NCBI GenBank assembly: GCA_902806435.1
Contig: CADCWO010000257.1
Location: forward strand, 1 to 54,969
DNA from: an uncultured Synechococcales cyanobacterium
GTDB lineage: Bacteria; Cyanobacteriota; Cyanobacteriia; Thermosynechococcales; Thermosynechococcaceae
Direction of reading: 5' to 3'
DNA length: 54,969 nucleotides
Shown: positions 8,031-17,037 of the stretch, one piece after another
How the letters are laid out: each line of letters opens with the position of its first letter
How positions within the stretch are numbered: the stretch's first letter is position 1
Position numbers and translations under genes: made by a program
The notes under the pieces: generated by a model
The model's input: only the letters and a program-made list of their open reading frames with translations
What the model was told of the DNA's origin: nothing
The model's database searches: none

Positions 8031-8750
8031 ATGTCCAACCCTAAAAATCAATCATCAGGCTGGTTTGGTGCTTCCTCTGACGTTTGGCAAGCTCAGGTTC
8101 TAGCAGTAGCAGAGCGCTTTAACCACGAATACCGGGGAGAGCCGTTTGAGCTACCAGCCGAAGTAGAGGCTTTACCAATTTTTCGAGAGCGGATCTCAGG
8201 CAAACTTCAGACCAAAGTTGCCTCTGAATTTTGGCAGCTTGTGCGACCGCAGAAGAACCAACGGTGTTTGGATATTGGCTGCGGTATTAGCTTTTTAATT
8301 TATCCTTGTTGGCGAGAGTGGAACGCTCTATTTTACGGTCAGGAAATGAGTGCTGTGGGGCGGGATATATTGAACAGTCGTGGTCCCCAGCTGAATTCAA
8401 AGCTGTTTAAAGGTGTCCAGTTAGGCCCAGCCCATCATTTGGCCTATGAGGAGGCTCAGTTTGACTGGGCGATCGCCACAGGCTGGAGTTGTTACTATCC
8501 TCTGGATTACTGGCAACAAGTCATGGCAGAAGTAAAGCGAGTGCTTAAACCCGGGGGCCAGTTTGTCTTTGATCTGCTTGACCCAGAAGCCCCATTGGCG
8601 GAGAATTGGGCGATTCTAGAAACCTACCTAGGTGCTGAGGTTTTCTTGGAACCTTTAGCGAATTGGGAAAAAATGCTCCAGGCTAGCGGTGGCAAGATTA
8701 CGAAACGGCTGCCAGGGGAACTATTTCAGCTTTATAAAGTTCAGTTTTGA
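8031..8750 (+). CDS. class I SAM-dependent methyltransferase
   Basis: The 239-residue protein has the SAM-binding motif I as CLDIGCGISF (about residues 78-87), an acidic QFDWAIATG motif near 145, and a post-motif VLKPGGQFVFDLLDPEA. Substrate is not recognisable. The stop codon TGA overlaps the TTG start of cobK by four bases, so the two are translationally coupled; a role near tetrapyrrole or cobalamin metabolism is possible but rests only on position. Confidence 0.85.
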   Translation: MSNPKNQSSGWFGASSDVWQAQVLAVAERFNHEYRGEPFELPAEVEALPIFRERISGKLQTKVASEFWQLVRPQKNQRCLDIGCGISFLIYPCWREWNALFYGQEMSAVGRDILNSRGPQLNSKLFKGVQLGPAHHLAYEEAQFDWAIATGWSCYYPLDYWQQVMAEVKRVLKPGGQFVFDLLDPEAPLAENWAILETYLGAEVFLEPLANWEKMLQASGGKITKRLPGELFQLYKVQF

Positions 8751-9541
8751 GCCTGCGAGGAACCAAGCGCATTTGGCTGATTGGCGGCACCGCCGAAAGT
8801 GGGCAATTGGCTAGAGCCATTGTGCAAGCTGGGCTGCCCTGTCTTGTCTCAGTCACAACCGAGGCTGCTAAAACGCTTTATCCAGTAGTGCCGGAACTGC
8901 AAGTGGTGGTAGGAAAGTTTAGCGATCAGCAGTTTGAGCATTTTTTGGTGGCAGAAAATATTGGGGCAATTTTAGATGCCTCCCATCCCTACGCTTTAGC
9001 AATTTCCCAGCTGGCGATCGCTGCTGCAACACAACACCAGATTCCTTACCTCCGCTTTGAGCGTCCAGGATTGAAAGAAAGCACAATGGCTGATCAACCA
9101 ATCATCCACTTGAATAGCTTTGATGCGCTTCTCGCAGGCAATTACCTCCAAACAGAGCGGGTATTACTGACGGTTGGCTACAAACCCTTATCTTTGTTCA
9201 AAAACTGGCACATCCAGACAACACTGTTTGCTCGGATTCTTCCCTCTGTCGTTGCCTTAGAAGCAGCCTTAGCCGCCGAATTTAAGCCAGAGCGTTTATT
9301 TGCAATGCGGCCACCAGTCCCCCTGGAGATAGAACGGGCACTCTGGCAGCACTGGCAGATCTCCTGTGTGGTGACTAAGGCATCCGGTCAGCCGGGGGGA
9401 GAGGACATTAAACGAGTCCTAGCGGCTGAATTGGACATTACCTTAATTGTGATCACGCGACCCGAATTATCCTACCCCCAGCAAACTAGTGACCTGTCGA
9501 CTGCCTTAGCTTTTTGCCGTCAGTCTGCTTTGAAGGTTTAG
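8747..9541 (+). CDS. cobK: precorrin-6A reductase (CobK/CbiJ)
   Basis: The N-terminal RIWLIGGTAESGQLARAI is the nucleotide-binding opening of CobK/CbiJ. Further markers are GAILDASHPYA near residue 78, LTVGYKPL mid-protein and a C-terminal TKASGQPGG segment. It reduces precorrin-6A in corrin ring synthesis. The TTG start at 8747 lies inside the previous gene's stop region. Its stop interlocks with that of the convergent bcp gene (9538-9541). Confidence 0.9.
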   Translation: MSLRGTKRIWLIGGTAESGQLARAIVQAGLPCLVSVTTEAAKTLYPVVPELQVVVGKFSDQQFEHFLVAENIGAILDASHPYALAISQLAIAAATQHQIPYLRFERPGLKESTMADQPIIHLNSFDALLAGNYLQTERVLLTVGYKPLSLFKNWHIQTTLFARILPSVVALEAALAAEFKPERLFAMRPPVPLEIERALWQHWQISCVVTKASGQPGGEDIKRVLAAELDITLIVITRPELSYPQQTSDLSTALAFCRQSALKV

Positions 9542-9978
9542 ACCGCAGCTAGCTCCGCCAAAACATCTGTGGCATGAGTGGCTGTCTGCACACTGTCATA
9601 AACGTGGCTGATTGTGCCATTCTCGTCAATGATATAGGTCACGCGCTTGGCATAATTTCCGTTATCCACGTCATAGGCTTTGATGATTGAGCGATCGACA
9701 TCTGCCAACAACGGAAATGGCAGATTGTACTTCTGCGTGAATGCCTGATGAGCCGCTTCATCGTCTGCGCTGACGCCCAGCACTACAATGTTCTTACTTT
9801 GGTAGTCGGCGTAGTTATCGCGGAAGCCGCAAGCTTGTTTGGTGCAGCCCGGCGTGTCGTCTTTGGGATAAAAGTATAAAATTACCGTTTTACCCGCGTA
9901 ATCAGATAAAGAAACGGTATTGCCGTTGGTATCTTTAGCTGTAAACACGGGAGCAGTGGTACCAGTAGATAAAGTCAT
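9538..9978 (-). CDS. bcp: thioredoxin-dependent peroxiredoxin (BCP/PrxQ type)
   Basis: The protein has the PrxQ/BCP core ILYFYPKDDTPGCTKQACGFRD with the peroxidatic cysteine at residue 45 and a partner at 50, the five-residue spacing of atypical two-cysteine members. It reduces hydroperoxides with thioredoxin. Length (146 residues) is normal. It is divergent from petG and ends overlapping cobK. Confidence 0.94.
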   Translation of the reverse strand: MTLSTGTTAPVFTAKDTNGNTVSLSDYAGKTVILYFYPKDDTPGCTKQACGFRDNYADYQSKNIVVLGVSADDEAAHQAFTQKYNLPFPLLADVDRSIIKAYDVDNGNYAKRVTYIIDENGTISHVYDSVQTATHATDVLAELAAV

Positions 9979-10126
9979 AAATAGGCCCTCAGTTAGAACT
10001 CAGACAATCTACCTGACATCGTAGACCGTTTGATTGATCTAAATCTCGCTGTCAGGGGATCTAACCAGTAAGATGAGAAAGTGAGCAATCAACGTAATAT
10101 TCTGTTTCTTAATTCAGGAGTCTGAC

Positions 10127-10249
10127 GTGATCGAACCACTGCTTGATGGAATTGTGCTAGGTCTTATTCCAATCACCCTTGCCGGACTATTTGTTGCGGC
10201 TTACCTCCAGTACCGCCGAGATAAAGATTTAGGTGTTGGTGGCGGCTGA
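10127..10249 (+). CDS. petG: cytochrome b6f complex subunit PetG
   Basis: A GTG at 10127, preceded by CAGGAG, opens a 40-codon frame whose product has the PetG sequence: [28 protein letters not shown], then a short polar tail ending GVGGG. PetG is a single-pass subunit required for cytochrome b6f stability in thylakoids. Size and membrane segment match the family, with a few extra C-terminal residues. A TAATAT at 10095-10100 could serve as a -10 element. It stands alone between bcp and rsmD. Confidence 0.96.
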   Translation: MIEPLLDGIVLGLIPITLAGLFVAAYLQYRRDKDLGVGGG

Positions 10250-10272
10250 TTAAATTTAGATATGGTGCGCCG

Positions 10273-10812
10273 CTAATTCATCATGCGGTAAAACGTCAGA
10301 GCGGTATTGCCATAGACTTTTTGCCGGGATACCTCTAGGTTGCTAACATGCTGATTGAGCAACCGTTGAGGATGATGCTCAACAGCCATCTCTCCATCAG
10401 GAGTTAGTAGTGCGTAGTCAGCGATCGCCGTGATTACTGGCTGATAAAGTTCGCTTCCATAGGGAGGATCAAAGTAGATCCGGTCAAAGGCTTGGCCGGA
10501 TAGTTTTTTGAGTTGCTGCACTACATCCCCTCGCAGAACTTGGAACTCTTGCGGGGGAACGGCAATCTGCTGCCAATTCTGCTGAATCACCCCGCAGGCC
10601 CGGTGTGACTGCTCGATACCTATGACATAGGCTGCGCCGCGGCTGAGGGCCTCGGCTCCCATTGCGCCACTACCGGCACACAGATCCAGCCAGCGACAGC
10701 CCTCAACTTTTCCTTGCCAAATATTAAACAGAGCTTCTCGTACCCGCGCAGGCGTAGGACGGGTTACCAACCCGGGCAGGGTTTTAAGTTGGCGATTGCC
10801 ATGAATCCTCAT
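10273..10812 (-). CDS. rsmD: 16S rRNA (guanine966-N2)-methyltransferase RsmD
   Basis: The protein shows the RsmD opening RPTPARVREALFN, SAM motif LDLCAGSGAMG (about residues 42-52), and the N-methyltransferase motif IYFDPPYG (residues 112-119). It methylates G966 of 16S rRNA. Length (179 residues) is typical. It follows hisH with two bases between stop and start, so they are probably cotranscribed. Confidence 0.93.
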   Translation of the reverse strand: MRIHGNRQLKTLPGLVTRPTPARVREALFNIWQGKVEGCRWLDLCAGSGAMGAEALSRGAAYVIGIEQSHRACGVIQQNWQQIAVPPQEFQVLRGDVVQQLKKLSGQAFDRIYFDPPYGSELYQPVITAIADYALLTPDGEMAVEHHPQRLLNQHVSNLEVSRQKVYGNTALTFYRMMN

Positions 10813-10814
10813 CC

Positions 10815-11450
10815 TTAAACCAGAACGGTTGAGCGTACCTGCTGCACAAAATTAGACAGAATTTGCAGACCTGTCGTTGAGGATTTTTCCGGGTGGAACT
10901 GAACCGCCATCAGGTTGTCACGAGCAATCGCAGCTGTCACCGTTTGGCTGCCATGGGTGACCGTCGCCGCCCGAACTTGGGACTCAACGGGATCGACGTA
11001 GTAGGAATGGACAAAATAAACCCAGGACTGAGGTGTTAGCTGCTGCCAGAGGGTGAGCTGCGGTTGTGTAAGTTCTAGATGATTCCAGCCCATATGGGGG
11101 ATGGTAATTCCAGGTTCGTGGTGGAAGCGCTTTACCGTCCCAGCAATAATTCCCAACCCCGGTTCGCTGCCTTCTTCACTACCTTCAAACAGGATTTGCA
11201 ACCCTAAACAAATGCCCAAGAATGGCTTGCCACTGGCAATCACATCCTGAATGACAGGTACTAGCCCTCGCGATCGCAGCTGTTGCATCGCCGGGTCAAA
11301 GGCGCCAACTCCCGGCAAGACCACAGCATCCGCTCGCTCTAAGTCATGAGGTCGATCTGTAATCTGAGTTTTGGCTCCAGCTTTCTCCAGACCTTTACAC
11401 GCAGAGTGAAGATTTCCCATGTCGTAATCAATGACTGCGATCACTGCCAT
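10815..11450 (-). CDS. hisH: imidazole glycerol phosphate synthase, glutaminase subunit HisH
   Basis: A class-I glutamine amidotransferase: VIDYDMGNLHSACKGLE start, nucleophile elbow GICLGLQ with cysteine 81, and the histidine-glutamate pair in QFHPEKSS near the C-terminus. HisH supplies ammonia to HisF for imidazole ring formation in histidine synthesis; hisF is not in the window. Length (211 residues) is normal. It lies between panB and rsmD on the same strand. Confidence 0.95.
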   Translation of the reverse strand: MAVIAVIDYDMGNLHSACKGLEKAGAKTQITDRPHDLERADAVVLPGVGAFDPAMQQLRSRGLVPVIQDVIASGKPFLGICLGLQILFEGSEEGSEPGLGIIAGTVKRFHHEPGITIPHMGWNHLELTQPQLTLWQQLTPQSWVYFVHSYYVDPVESQVRAATVTHGSQTVTAAIARDNLMAVQFHPEKSSTTGLQILSNFVQQVRSTVLV

Positions 11451-11505
11451 TAATCTGCTCCTTGGACTGGATACTGAAAACTAACACTTCAACTGTACAT
11501 TACCG

Positions 11506-12291
11506 TTATTCCCCCGGTGGAAACTGGTGCTCCCGGACTTCTGCACTAAACTGCTGCACCGCCTGGGTAATGTCTTGCCGCAACGTGGCATAAAGCTTGG
11601 CAAAAGGAGGTTGCCATGCCGAGAGCCCCAACAAATCAGCAGTGACTAACACTTGCCCATCACAGTGGGGCCCGGCCCCAACCCCAATCGTTGGAATGCT
11701 GAGTTTCTTGGTGATCTGCATAGCCAAATCTGCGGGAATGTGTTCCAAGACAATGGCAAACGCGCCTGCTGCTTCTAGGGCGATCGCTTCGGAAATAATT
11801 TTCTCAGCGCTGTCTGGCGACTTGCCCTGTTTGCGATACCCACCCAGTTGACGAACAGACTGAGGAGTGAGTCCCACATGTCCCATCACGGGGATACCCG
11901 TTTGCACCAGACGGCTCACGGTTTCCGCCAGCGCCGGGTAACCACCTTCTAGCTTTACTGCCTGAGCCCCCGCCTCCTTTAAGACTCGTCCCGCTGCGTG
12001 CAGGGCCTGTTGCGGGCTTTCTTGGTAGCTTAAAAATGGCAAATCACAAACGACTAAAGCCTGCTGAACACCGCGTTGGACCGCTTTAGCATGGTGCAGC
12101 ATTTCCTCCAAAGTAACCGGCAGAGTCGTTTCATAACCCAGAGCAACCATTGCTAGGGAATCCCCAACTAGGACAATATCAACGCCAGCTTGATCGATCA
12201 CTTGTGCTAAAGCGTAGTCCCAGGCAGTCAAGGCAACGATAGGCCGTCCTTGTTGTTTGCACTGCAGTAGTTTCTGGATCGTGACTGCCAT
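11506..12291 (-). CDS. panB: 3-methyl-2-oxobutanoate hydroxymethyltransferase PanB
   Basis: The protein has the PanB signatures [30 protein letters not shown] (metal and substrate site), [18 protein letters not shown] and the [15 protein letters not shown] block near the C-terminus. It makes ketopantoate for coenzyme A synthesis. Length (261 residues) is normal. hisH follows about 55 nt downstream. Confidence 0.95.
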   Translation of the reverse strand: MAVTIQKLLQCKQQGRPIVALTAWDYALAQVIDQAGVDIVLVGDSLAMVALGYETTLPVTLEEMLHHAKAVQRGVQQALVVCDLPFLSYQESPQQALHAAGRVLKEAGAQAVKLEGGYPALAETVSRLVQTGIPVMGHVGLTPQSVRQLGGYRKQGKSPDSAEKIISEAIALEAAGAFAIVLEHIPADLAMQITKKLSIPTIGVGAGPHCDGQVLVTADLLGLSAWQPPFAKLYATLRQDITQAVQQFSAEVREHQFPPGE

Positions 12292-12330
12292 CAGGTTTAG
12301 AGCCTATTGGAAAAGTAGGTACACGAATGC

Positions 12331-12588
12331 TTATTTCTCCAGGCGAGTTGCATACCACTGCAGAAACTGCCCAGGCCCAACATCTAGCTCACAAGCGGTA
12401 TCTAGAAGGCGCTGGGCCTGGGCGTCCACGGAAGGAAGCTGTTGCAAATCCTGAGGTAAATTGTCCTGACGCTGCCCTAAGACTGTTTTTAATTTTTCTA
12501 ACAGTTCGGCCACTGTCAAAAACTGCTCTGGTTGATCTGCCTCCAGCAGTACAAAGATCTCCTGCTCATACATCAAAGAATCTGGCAT
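12331..12588 (-). CDS. chlororespiratory reduction 7 (CRR7)-like protein
   Basis: This 85-residue acidic protein has the features I recognise from the CRR7 family (formerly DUF3571): MYEQEIFVLLE, QFLTVAELLEKLK, LPQDLQ and a C-terminal ELDVGPGQFLQWYATRLEK. In plants CRR7 is needed for accumulation of the chloroplast NAD(P)H dehydrogenase-like complex; the cyanobacterial homologue is presumed to help NDH-1 assembly. It lies between panB and the Ycf37-like gene on the same strand. Confidence 0.85.
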   Translation of the reverse strand: MPDSLMYEQEIFVLLEADQPEQFLTVAELLEKLKTVLGQRQDNLPQDLQQLPSVDAQAQRLLDTACELDVGPGQFLQWYATRLEK

Positions 12589-12628
12589 CTATCGTTGTCT
12601 CCTACCGACTATCGATTGCTGAGAACGT

Positions 12629-13159
12629 TTATTTTGCCGGAGCTATCCGCTTACGTAAGCTTTCGGCACGACGCTTTGAAACCTGATTGTCAGGAGAGCG
12701 GGTTAAAGCTTCTTCATAAACTTCCAGTGCTTGAGCGGCCAACTTCTTCCGCTCGTAAGCATGACCCAAGTTATTTAGCGCGGCCACGTAACCAGGGTTT
12801 ATTTTTAATGCTTCTTTGTAGTGGCGAATCGCTAGGTCGTACTGTTCCTGACCAAAATAAGCATATCCTAGACCGTTGTAAACGGGGGCAAGATTCTCTT
12901 CTTGCTCAACATCCTCCGCTTTCAAGGCTTTCTGAAACTCGGAGATCGCCTGGGTATATAACTTTTTGCTTAAATAAATGCTGCCTAGCTCGTAATGCTC
13001 TTGTACAGTCCCTTGCTCTTTATTTAGTTTTTTTTGTAACCGAGACAGGGCCATCTCAACCTTGCGAGTCTTTAGAATTTGACGCAGGAGCGTCCAGGCA
13101 ATAGCAGCAAGAAACGCTAAAAGAATAGAGACGTAAACAGTTGGCAGAACGTCGTTCAT
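12629..13159 (-). CDS. membrane-anchored TPR protein, Ycf37-like photosystem I assembly factor
   Basis: The 176-residue protein has an N-terminal membrane segment (about residues 6-25), a basic linker, then about three TPR units (residues 55-160), including APVYNGLGYAYFGQEQYDLAI and AALNNLGHAYERK. Size, anchor and TPR arrangement match Ycf37, which assists photosystem I assembly. Because TPRs are common, the specific assignment is moderately sure. Neighbouring photosynthesis genes support it. Confidence 0.75.
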   Translation of the reverse strand: MNDVLPTVYVSILLAFLAAIAWTLLRQILKTRKVEMALSRLQKKLNKEQGTVQEHYELGSIYLSKKLYTQAISEFQKALKAEDVEQEENLAPVYNGLGYAYFGQEQYDLAIRHYKEALKINPGYVAALNNLGHAYERKKLAAQALEVYEEALTRSPDNQVSKRRAESLRKRIAPAK

Positions 13160-13215
13160 AAACCGGAGTGACCTGAAACTTTAATTACCTTCTTCCAGCC
13201 TATCAAAAGGGGTTT

Positions 13216-13998
13216 TCATTGTTTGCGAATCGGTAGTCCCCAATAAAGGCTTCGTGCTTTCAACCAACCTGTTGATTGCCACAGGCTAATAGCTTCATTC
13301 ACCCGCCGTCGCAGCTCCTCATACTGTAAACCTTTGGGTGACACAACCGCTAAGGGCTCGGCGGAGAGAAGAAAGGGTAGTTGGTGGTATTGGGGCAATT
13401 CCTGCACCCAGCCACTCAAGACACTGGCGTCTGCGGCAAAAGCTTTCACGTTGTTGGTTTCCAGCAATGATCTCGCTGCTGAATAGGAGTCAACCCCGAC
13501 CAATTTTGCGGTTGGCAAAATAAATCGCAAGCTAGCAATCGTGCTAGATCCCTTAAGAACCCCAATCCTTTCAGCTGAGAGTCCAGAAAGAGTTTGAATG
13601 GCTGGATCTAGTGTGATGATAGCAGTGCCATCTGTGTAGTAGGGGGGGCTGAAGTTCACCAGCCGCGATCGCGCTGCTGTTGCCGTCATCCGGGCAATTA
13701 CCAAATCAACTTGTCCTTCTAGCAGCACGGACAGCCGGGCCTCGTTGGCAACGGGGCGCAGCACAACCGCCTCTTTGCGGCCTAGCAAGGCTTGTGCTAA
13801 CCCTTGAGCAACCTCAATCTCTAGGCCTTTAAGTTGTCCTGCTGCATTCTTATACCCCAGCGGCCGCAGGTTATCTTTGACGGCAACAATTAAATAGCCC
13901 CGTTGTTTAATCTCCCTCAGGTCCGCTGCCTGGCTTGGCAGGCCGATCAGAGCCAGCAAAATACTGAGGCTGAATAGTAATCGAAGCTGACGACTCAT
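13216..13998 (-). CDS. ABC-type amino-acid-like solute-binding protein (family 3), orphan
   Basis: From the ATG at 13998 the protein begins with a signal peptide (basic MSRQLR, hydrophobic core, cleavage after about PSQA) and continues with a family-3 solute-binding domain: LREIKQRGYLIVAVKDNLRPLGY, LKGLEIEVAQGLAQ, VDLVIARMTATAARSRLVNFSPPYY. There is no lipobox cysteine, so the protein is probably free in the periplasm. An in-frame start at 14058 would bury the signal. No permease or ATPase gene is adjacent, so it either serves a transporter encoded elsewhere or has a sensory role. Ligand unknown. Confidence 0.83.
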   Translation of the reverse strand: MSRQLRLLFSLSILLALIGLPSQAADLREIKQRGYLIVAVKDNLRPLGYKNAAGQLKGLEIEVAQGLAQALLGRKEAVVLRPVANEARLSVLLEGQVDLVIARMTATAARSRLVNFSPPYYTDGTAIITLDPAIQTLSGLSAERIGVLKGSSTIASLRFILPTAKLVGVDSYSAARSLLETNNVKAFAADASVLSGWVQELPQYHQLPFLLSAEPLAVVSPKGLQYEELRRRVNEAISLWQSTGWLKARSLYWGLPIRKQ

Positions 13999-14296
13999 AG
14001 CTAACAATAGTACTGGTTTGGGCCATCCTAGCTTGACAGCTAGCTGAAATATAACCACTTGTTCAGCGACAAAACTGTAAATTATTGTGCCTAAATGTGG
14101 GAACTACAACTTATTTTTTACGGTTAACCGAGTCTACAAGAGCCGAAGAATAACTAAATTAAAAGAAGAAAAGTAAAGCTGCTAAGTGGGACTGAGCACC
14201 AAGCCTAGAACTTTAACTACTCGATTTGACTTGAAATTTTTCCGTCTTGCTTACAGGTAAGTTTGTTTTTAAGAGTTCAAAAGAGGTAAAGAGATT

Positions 14297-14839
14297 ATGG
14301 CACTTATTCGTTGGGAACCGTTGTCAGAAATGTCTACTCTGCGTCGTCAAATGGATCGGTTGTTTGATGAACTGATGCAAGCTAGATCCAATTCGCCAGA
14401 GTTTACCCTCAGCAACGGTAATACCTGGGTACCAGCCGTGGAAGTAAAAGAAACTGATGCTGAGGTGGTTCTGCGAGCTGAGATTCCTGGCGTAGAAGCA
14501 AAAGACTTAGATGTTCAGGTGACTCAGAAAGCGGTGGCAATTACTGGTGAGCACCGGTATGAAAAAAAATCTGAACAGAAAGGTCACTTACGCTCTGAGT
14601 TTCGCTATGGCAAATTCCAGCGGGTCGTACCACTACCCGCACAAGTGCAGAATGATCAAGTAAAAGCTCAGTTGCAGGATGGCATTTTGACGTTGAACTT
14701 GCCCAAGGTAGAAGCGGAGCAGCGCAAGGTTGTCAAGGTGACAATTGGGGGAGAAGCTTCTGCCCCAGCCATGACACCAGCTACTAATGGTCACACTGAG
14801 ACTGAGAACTCTGAGCCTGCCGACTCCGCGATCGCTTAA
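14297..14839 (+). CDS. hspA: small heat-shock protein of the Hsp20/alpha-crystallin family
   Basis: The 180-residue protein has the alpha-crystallin domain at about residues 45-140 (VPAVEVKETDAEVVLRAEIPG, ITGEHRYEKK, RSEFRYGKFQRVVPLP) and the usual LTLNLPK strand. The N-terminal MALIRWEPLSEMSTLRRQMDRLFDE is characteristic of cyanobacterial HspA (Hsp17-like). The C-terminal tail after 145 is longer than usual and alanine/threonine-rich. It holds unfolded proteins and stabilises membranes under heat and light stress. dnaK follows on the same strand about 220 nt on, a natural chaperone pairing. The ribosome-binding site is AAGAGG. Confidence 0.93.
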   Translation: MALIRWEPLSEMSTLRRQMDRLFDELMQARSNSPEFTLSNGNTWVPAVEVKETDAEVVLRAEIPGVEAKDLDVQVTQKAVAITGEHRYEKKSEQKGHLRSEFRYGKFQRVVPLPAQVQNDQVKAQLQDGILTLNLPKVEAEQRKVVKVTIGGEASAPAMTPATNGHTETENSEPADSAIA

Positions 14840-14903
14840 GCCAACTAAAGGTAGCTGGATCGTTGGGTGATCGCTAATCACAGTTAAACGATTTGTTATC
14901 CTG

Positions 14904-14932
14904 GCCGGGGCTAGGCCCTAAACCGCCCCGGC
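14904..14932. terminator. 8-bp GC hairpin between hspA and dnaK
   Basis: GCCGGGGC (14904-14911) pairs with GCCCCGGC (14925-14932) around 13 nt, about 65 bases after the hspA stop. No clear T-run follows. It may terminate hspA partly or act as a processing site in the hspA-dnaK intergenic region. Confidence 0.5.
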
Positions 14933-15058
14933 TAAGGTTCGGTAAATACCCCTTCATACCAAGGCAGATCGCCCGCAGTATAGAAGATAAGCATTAAACA
15001 TTGTTTTCTTACTGGTTGCTTAAATACCAGTTGTTCATTCTGAAACCGGAAAAATCCT

Positions 15059-16966
15059 ATGGCAAAAGTTGTTGGTATTGACTTAGGGACAACGAACTCG
15101 TGTGTTGCTGTCATGGAAGGTGGTAAACCCACCGTCATCGCAAACGCAGAGGGTTTCCGGACGACTCCCTCTGTTGTTGCCTTTGCAAAGAATGGTGATC
15201 GCTTAGTTGGCCAAATTGCTAAGCGTCAGTCTGTGATGAACCCAGAGAATACTTTTTACTCGGTCAAGCGGTTCATTGGCCGTCGCTTCACTGAAATTAC
15301 CCATGAAGCCACTGAAGTTTCCTACAAAGTTCTGGATGTTAACGGGAATGTCAAACTTGACTGCCCTGCTGCCGGCAAAAAGTTTGCTCCAGAAGAAATT
15401 TCAGCCCAGGTATTGCGGAAGCTAGTTGATGACGCGAGTAAGTACTTGGGTGAGCAAGTAACCCAGGCCGTGATCACTGTTCCTGCCTACTTCAATGACT
15501 CCCAGCGGCAAGCAACCAAAGACGCAGGTAAAATTGCCGGCGTCGAAGTGTTGCGGATCATTAACGAGCCGACTGCTGCTTCTCTCGCTTACGGCCTAGA
15601 TAAGAAGAGCAACGAGACGATTTTGGTGTTCGACCTAGGGGGTGGGACGTTCGACGTTTCGATTTTGGAAGTCGGAGATGGGGTGTTTGAAGTCCTTTCT
15701 ACCTCTGGTGATACTCACCTGGGTGGTGACGACTTTGACAAGAAGATCGTCGACTACATGGCAGAAGAGTTCAGAAAGGCTGAGGGTATTGATCTCCGTA
15801 AAGACAAGCAAGCCCTGCAACGCTTAACGGAAGCTGCGGAGAAGGCCAAGATGGAACTCTCTAGCGTCACCCAAGCCGACATTAACTTACCCTTTATCAC
15901 CGCTACTCAAGACGGTCCTAAGCACCTGGACACAACCTTGACCCGTGGTAAGTTTGAAGATCTTTGTTCTGACTTGATCGAGCGTTGCCGGATTCCGGTT
16001 GAGAATGCGGTACGTGATGCCAAAATTGACAAGAGTGCGATCAACGAAGTCGTCCTAGTGGGTGGTTCTACCCGGATTCCGGCCATCCAGGAAGTTGTGA
16101 AGCGAACCCTAGGTAAGGACCCCAATCAGACTGTTAACCCGGATGAAGTTGTTGCCGTTGGGGCTGCGATTCAGGCTGGGGTGTTGGCTGGGGAAGTTAA
16201 AGATATCCTGCTCCTGGATGTTACACCGCTATCCCTTGGTGTTGAAACCCTAGGTGGTGTGATGACCAAGATCATCCCACGCAACACCACGATTCCGACA
16301 AAGAAATCTGAGGTTTTCTCCACTGCGGTCGACGGGCAGTCGAACGTCGAAATTCACGTTCTCCAAGGTGAGCGTGAAATGTCGAACGACAATAAGAGCC
16401 TGGGCACCTTCCGTCTAGATGGTATTCCATCTGCTCCGCGAGGCGTACCCCAAATTGAAGTCACCTTTGATATTGATGCCAACGGCATTCTTAACGTCAA
16501 AGCAAAGGACAAAGGTACGGGCAAAGAGCAGTCGATCAGTATCACAGGTGCATCAACCTTGCCCTCCGATGAGGTTGACCGGATGGTAAGAGAAGCAGAG
16601 CAGAATGCTGCTACTGACCAGGAACGCCGCGAGAAAATTGAGGCGAAGAACCAGGCAGATACGCTGGCTTACCAAGCTGAAAAGCAGATCAATGAGCTAG
16701 GAGATAAAGTTCCTGCTACGGAGAAGGAAAAGGTTGAAGGCATGATCAAGGACCTGCGAGAAGCGGTTAGCAAAGAAGATCATGACCGGATTAAGACCTT
16801 AACCACGGAGCTGCAACAGGCCCTTTACGCGATTAGCAGCAACCTCTACCAGCAAGCTGGCGGAGCTCCTGAAGCTCCAACGGGTGACGGCGCAGGTACC
16901 AGTGATAATACGTCTGGCAGCTCAGACAACGATGTAATCGACGCAGAGTTTTCTGAGACTAAATAA
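15059..16966 (+). CDS. dnaK: molecular chaperone DnaK (Hsp70), DnaK2-like
   Basis: The full 635-residue Hsp70 is present: phosphate-1 loop [17 protein letters not shown], phosphate-2 [13 protein letters not shown], adenosine loop [14 protein letters not shown], the [14 protein letters not shown] linker, substrate-binding domain, and a helical lid ending with a Gly/Ser/Asp-rich tail and [10 protein letters not shown]. The sequence resembles the cyanobacterial DnaK2 class, the essential stress-responsive cytosolic form; the number 2 is inferred. Neither dnaJ nor grpE is adjacent. Confidence 0.96.
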   Translation: MAKVVGIDLGTTNSCVAVMEGGKPTVIANAEGFRTTPSVVAFAKNGDRLVGQIAKRQSVMNPENTFYSVKRFIGRRFTEITHEATEVSYKVLDVNGNVKLDCPAAGKKFAPEEISAQVLRKLVDDASKYLGEQVTQAVITVPAYFNDSQRQATKDAGKIAGVEVLRIINEPTAASLAYGLDKKSNETILVFDLGGGTFDVSILEVGDGVFEVLSTSGDTHLGGDDFDKKIVDYMAEEFRKAEGIDLRKDKQALQRLTEAAEKAKMELSSVTQADINLPFITATQDGPKHLDTTLTRGKFEDLCSDLIERCRIPVENAVRDAKIDKSAINEVVLVGGSTRIPAIQEVVKRTLGKDPNQTVNPDEVVAVGAAIQAGVLAGEVKDILLLDVTPLSLGVETLGGVMTKIIPRNTTIPTKKSEVFSTAVDGQSNVEIHVLQGEREMSNDNKSLGTFRLDGIPSAPRGVPQIEVTFDIDANGILNVKAKDKGTGKEQSISITGASTLPSDEVDRMVREAEQNAATDQERREKIEAKNQADTLAYQAEKQINELGDKVPATEKEKVEGMIKDLREAVSKEDHDRIKTLTTELQQALYAISSNLYQQAGGAPEAPTGDGAGTSDNTSGSSDNDVIDAEFSETK

Positions 16967-16992
16967 TAAGGAGAAGTCCTTATCTTAAACAG

Positions 16993-17028
16993 GTAATCCC
17001 CCTGAGCCAGCCGGCTCAGGGGGATTAC
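16993..17028. terminator. 16-bp perfect hairpin between convergent dnaK and the DHS-like gene
   Basis: GTAATCCCCCTGAGCC (16993-17008) is the exact reverse complement of the last 16 bases (17013-17028), with loop AGCC. It is 26 nt after the dnaK stop and 10 nt before the end of the convergent gene, so it could stop transcription from both sides. Neither flank is T-rich, so it is a stable but not classical Rho-independent terminator. Confidence 0.8.
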
Positions 17029-17037
17029 TATTGGTTC

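Noticed and set aside
12532-13104. 190-residue plus-strand frame opposite the Ycf37-like gene
   Set aside because: It is antisense to a TPR gene with recognisable repeats and has no family features.
14059-15058. CIRCE element (TTAGCACTC-N9-GAGTGCTAA) ahead of hspA or dnaK
   Set aside because: No copy found in either upstream region, so HrcA control is not supported by the sequence.
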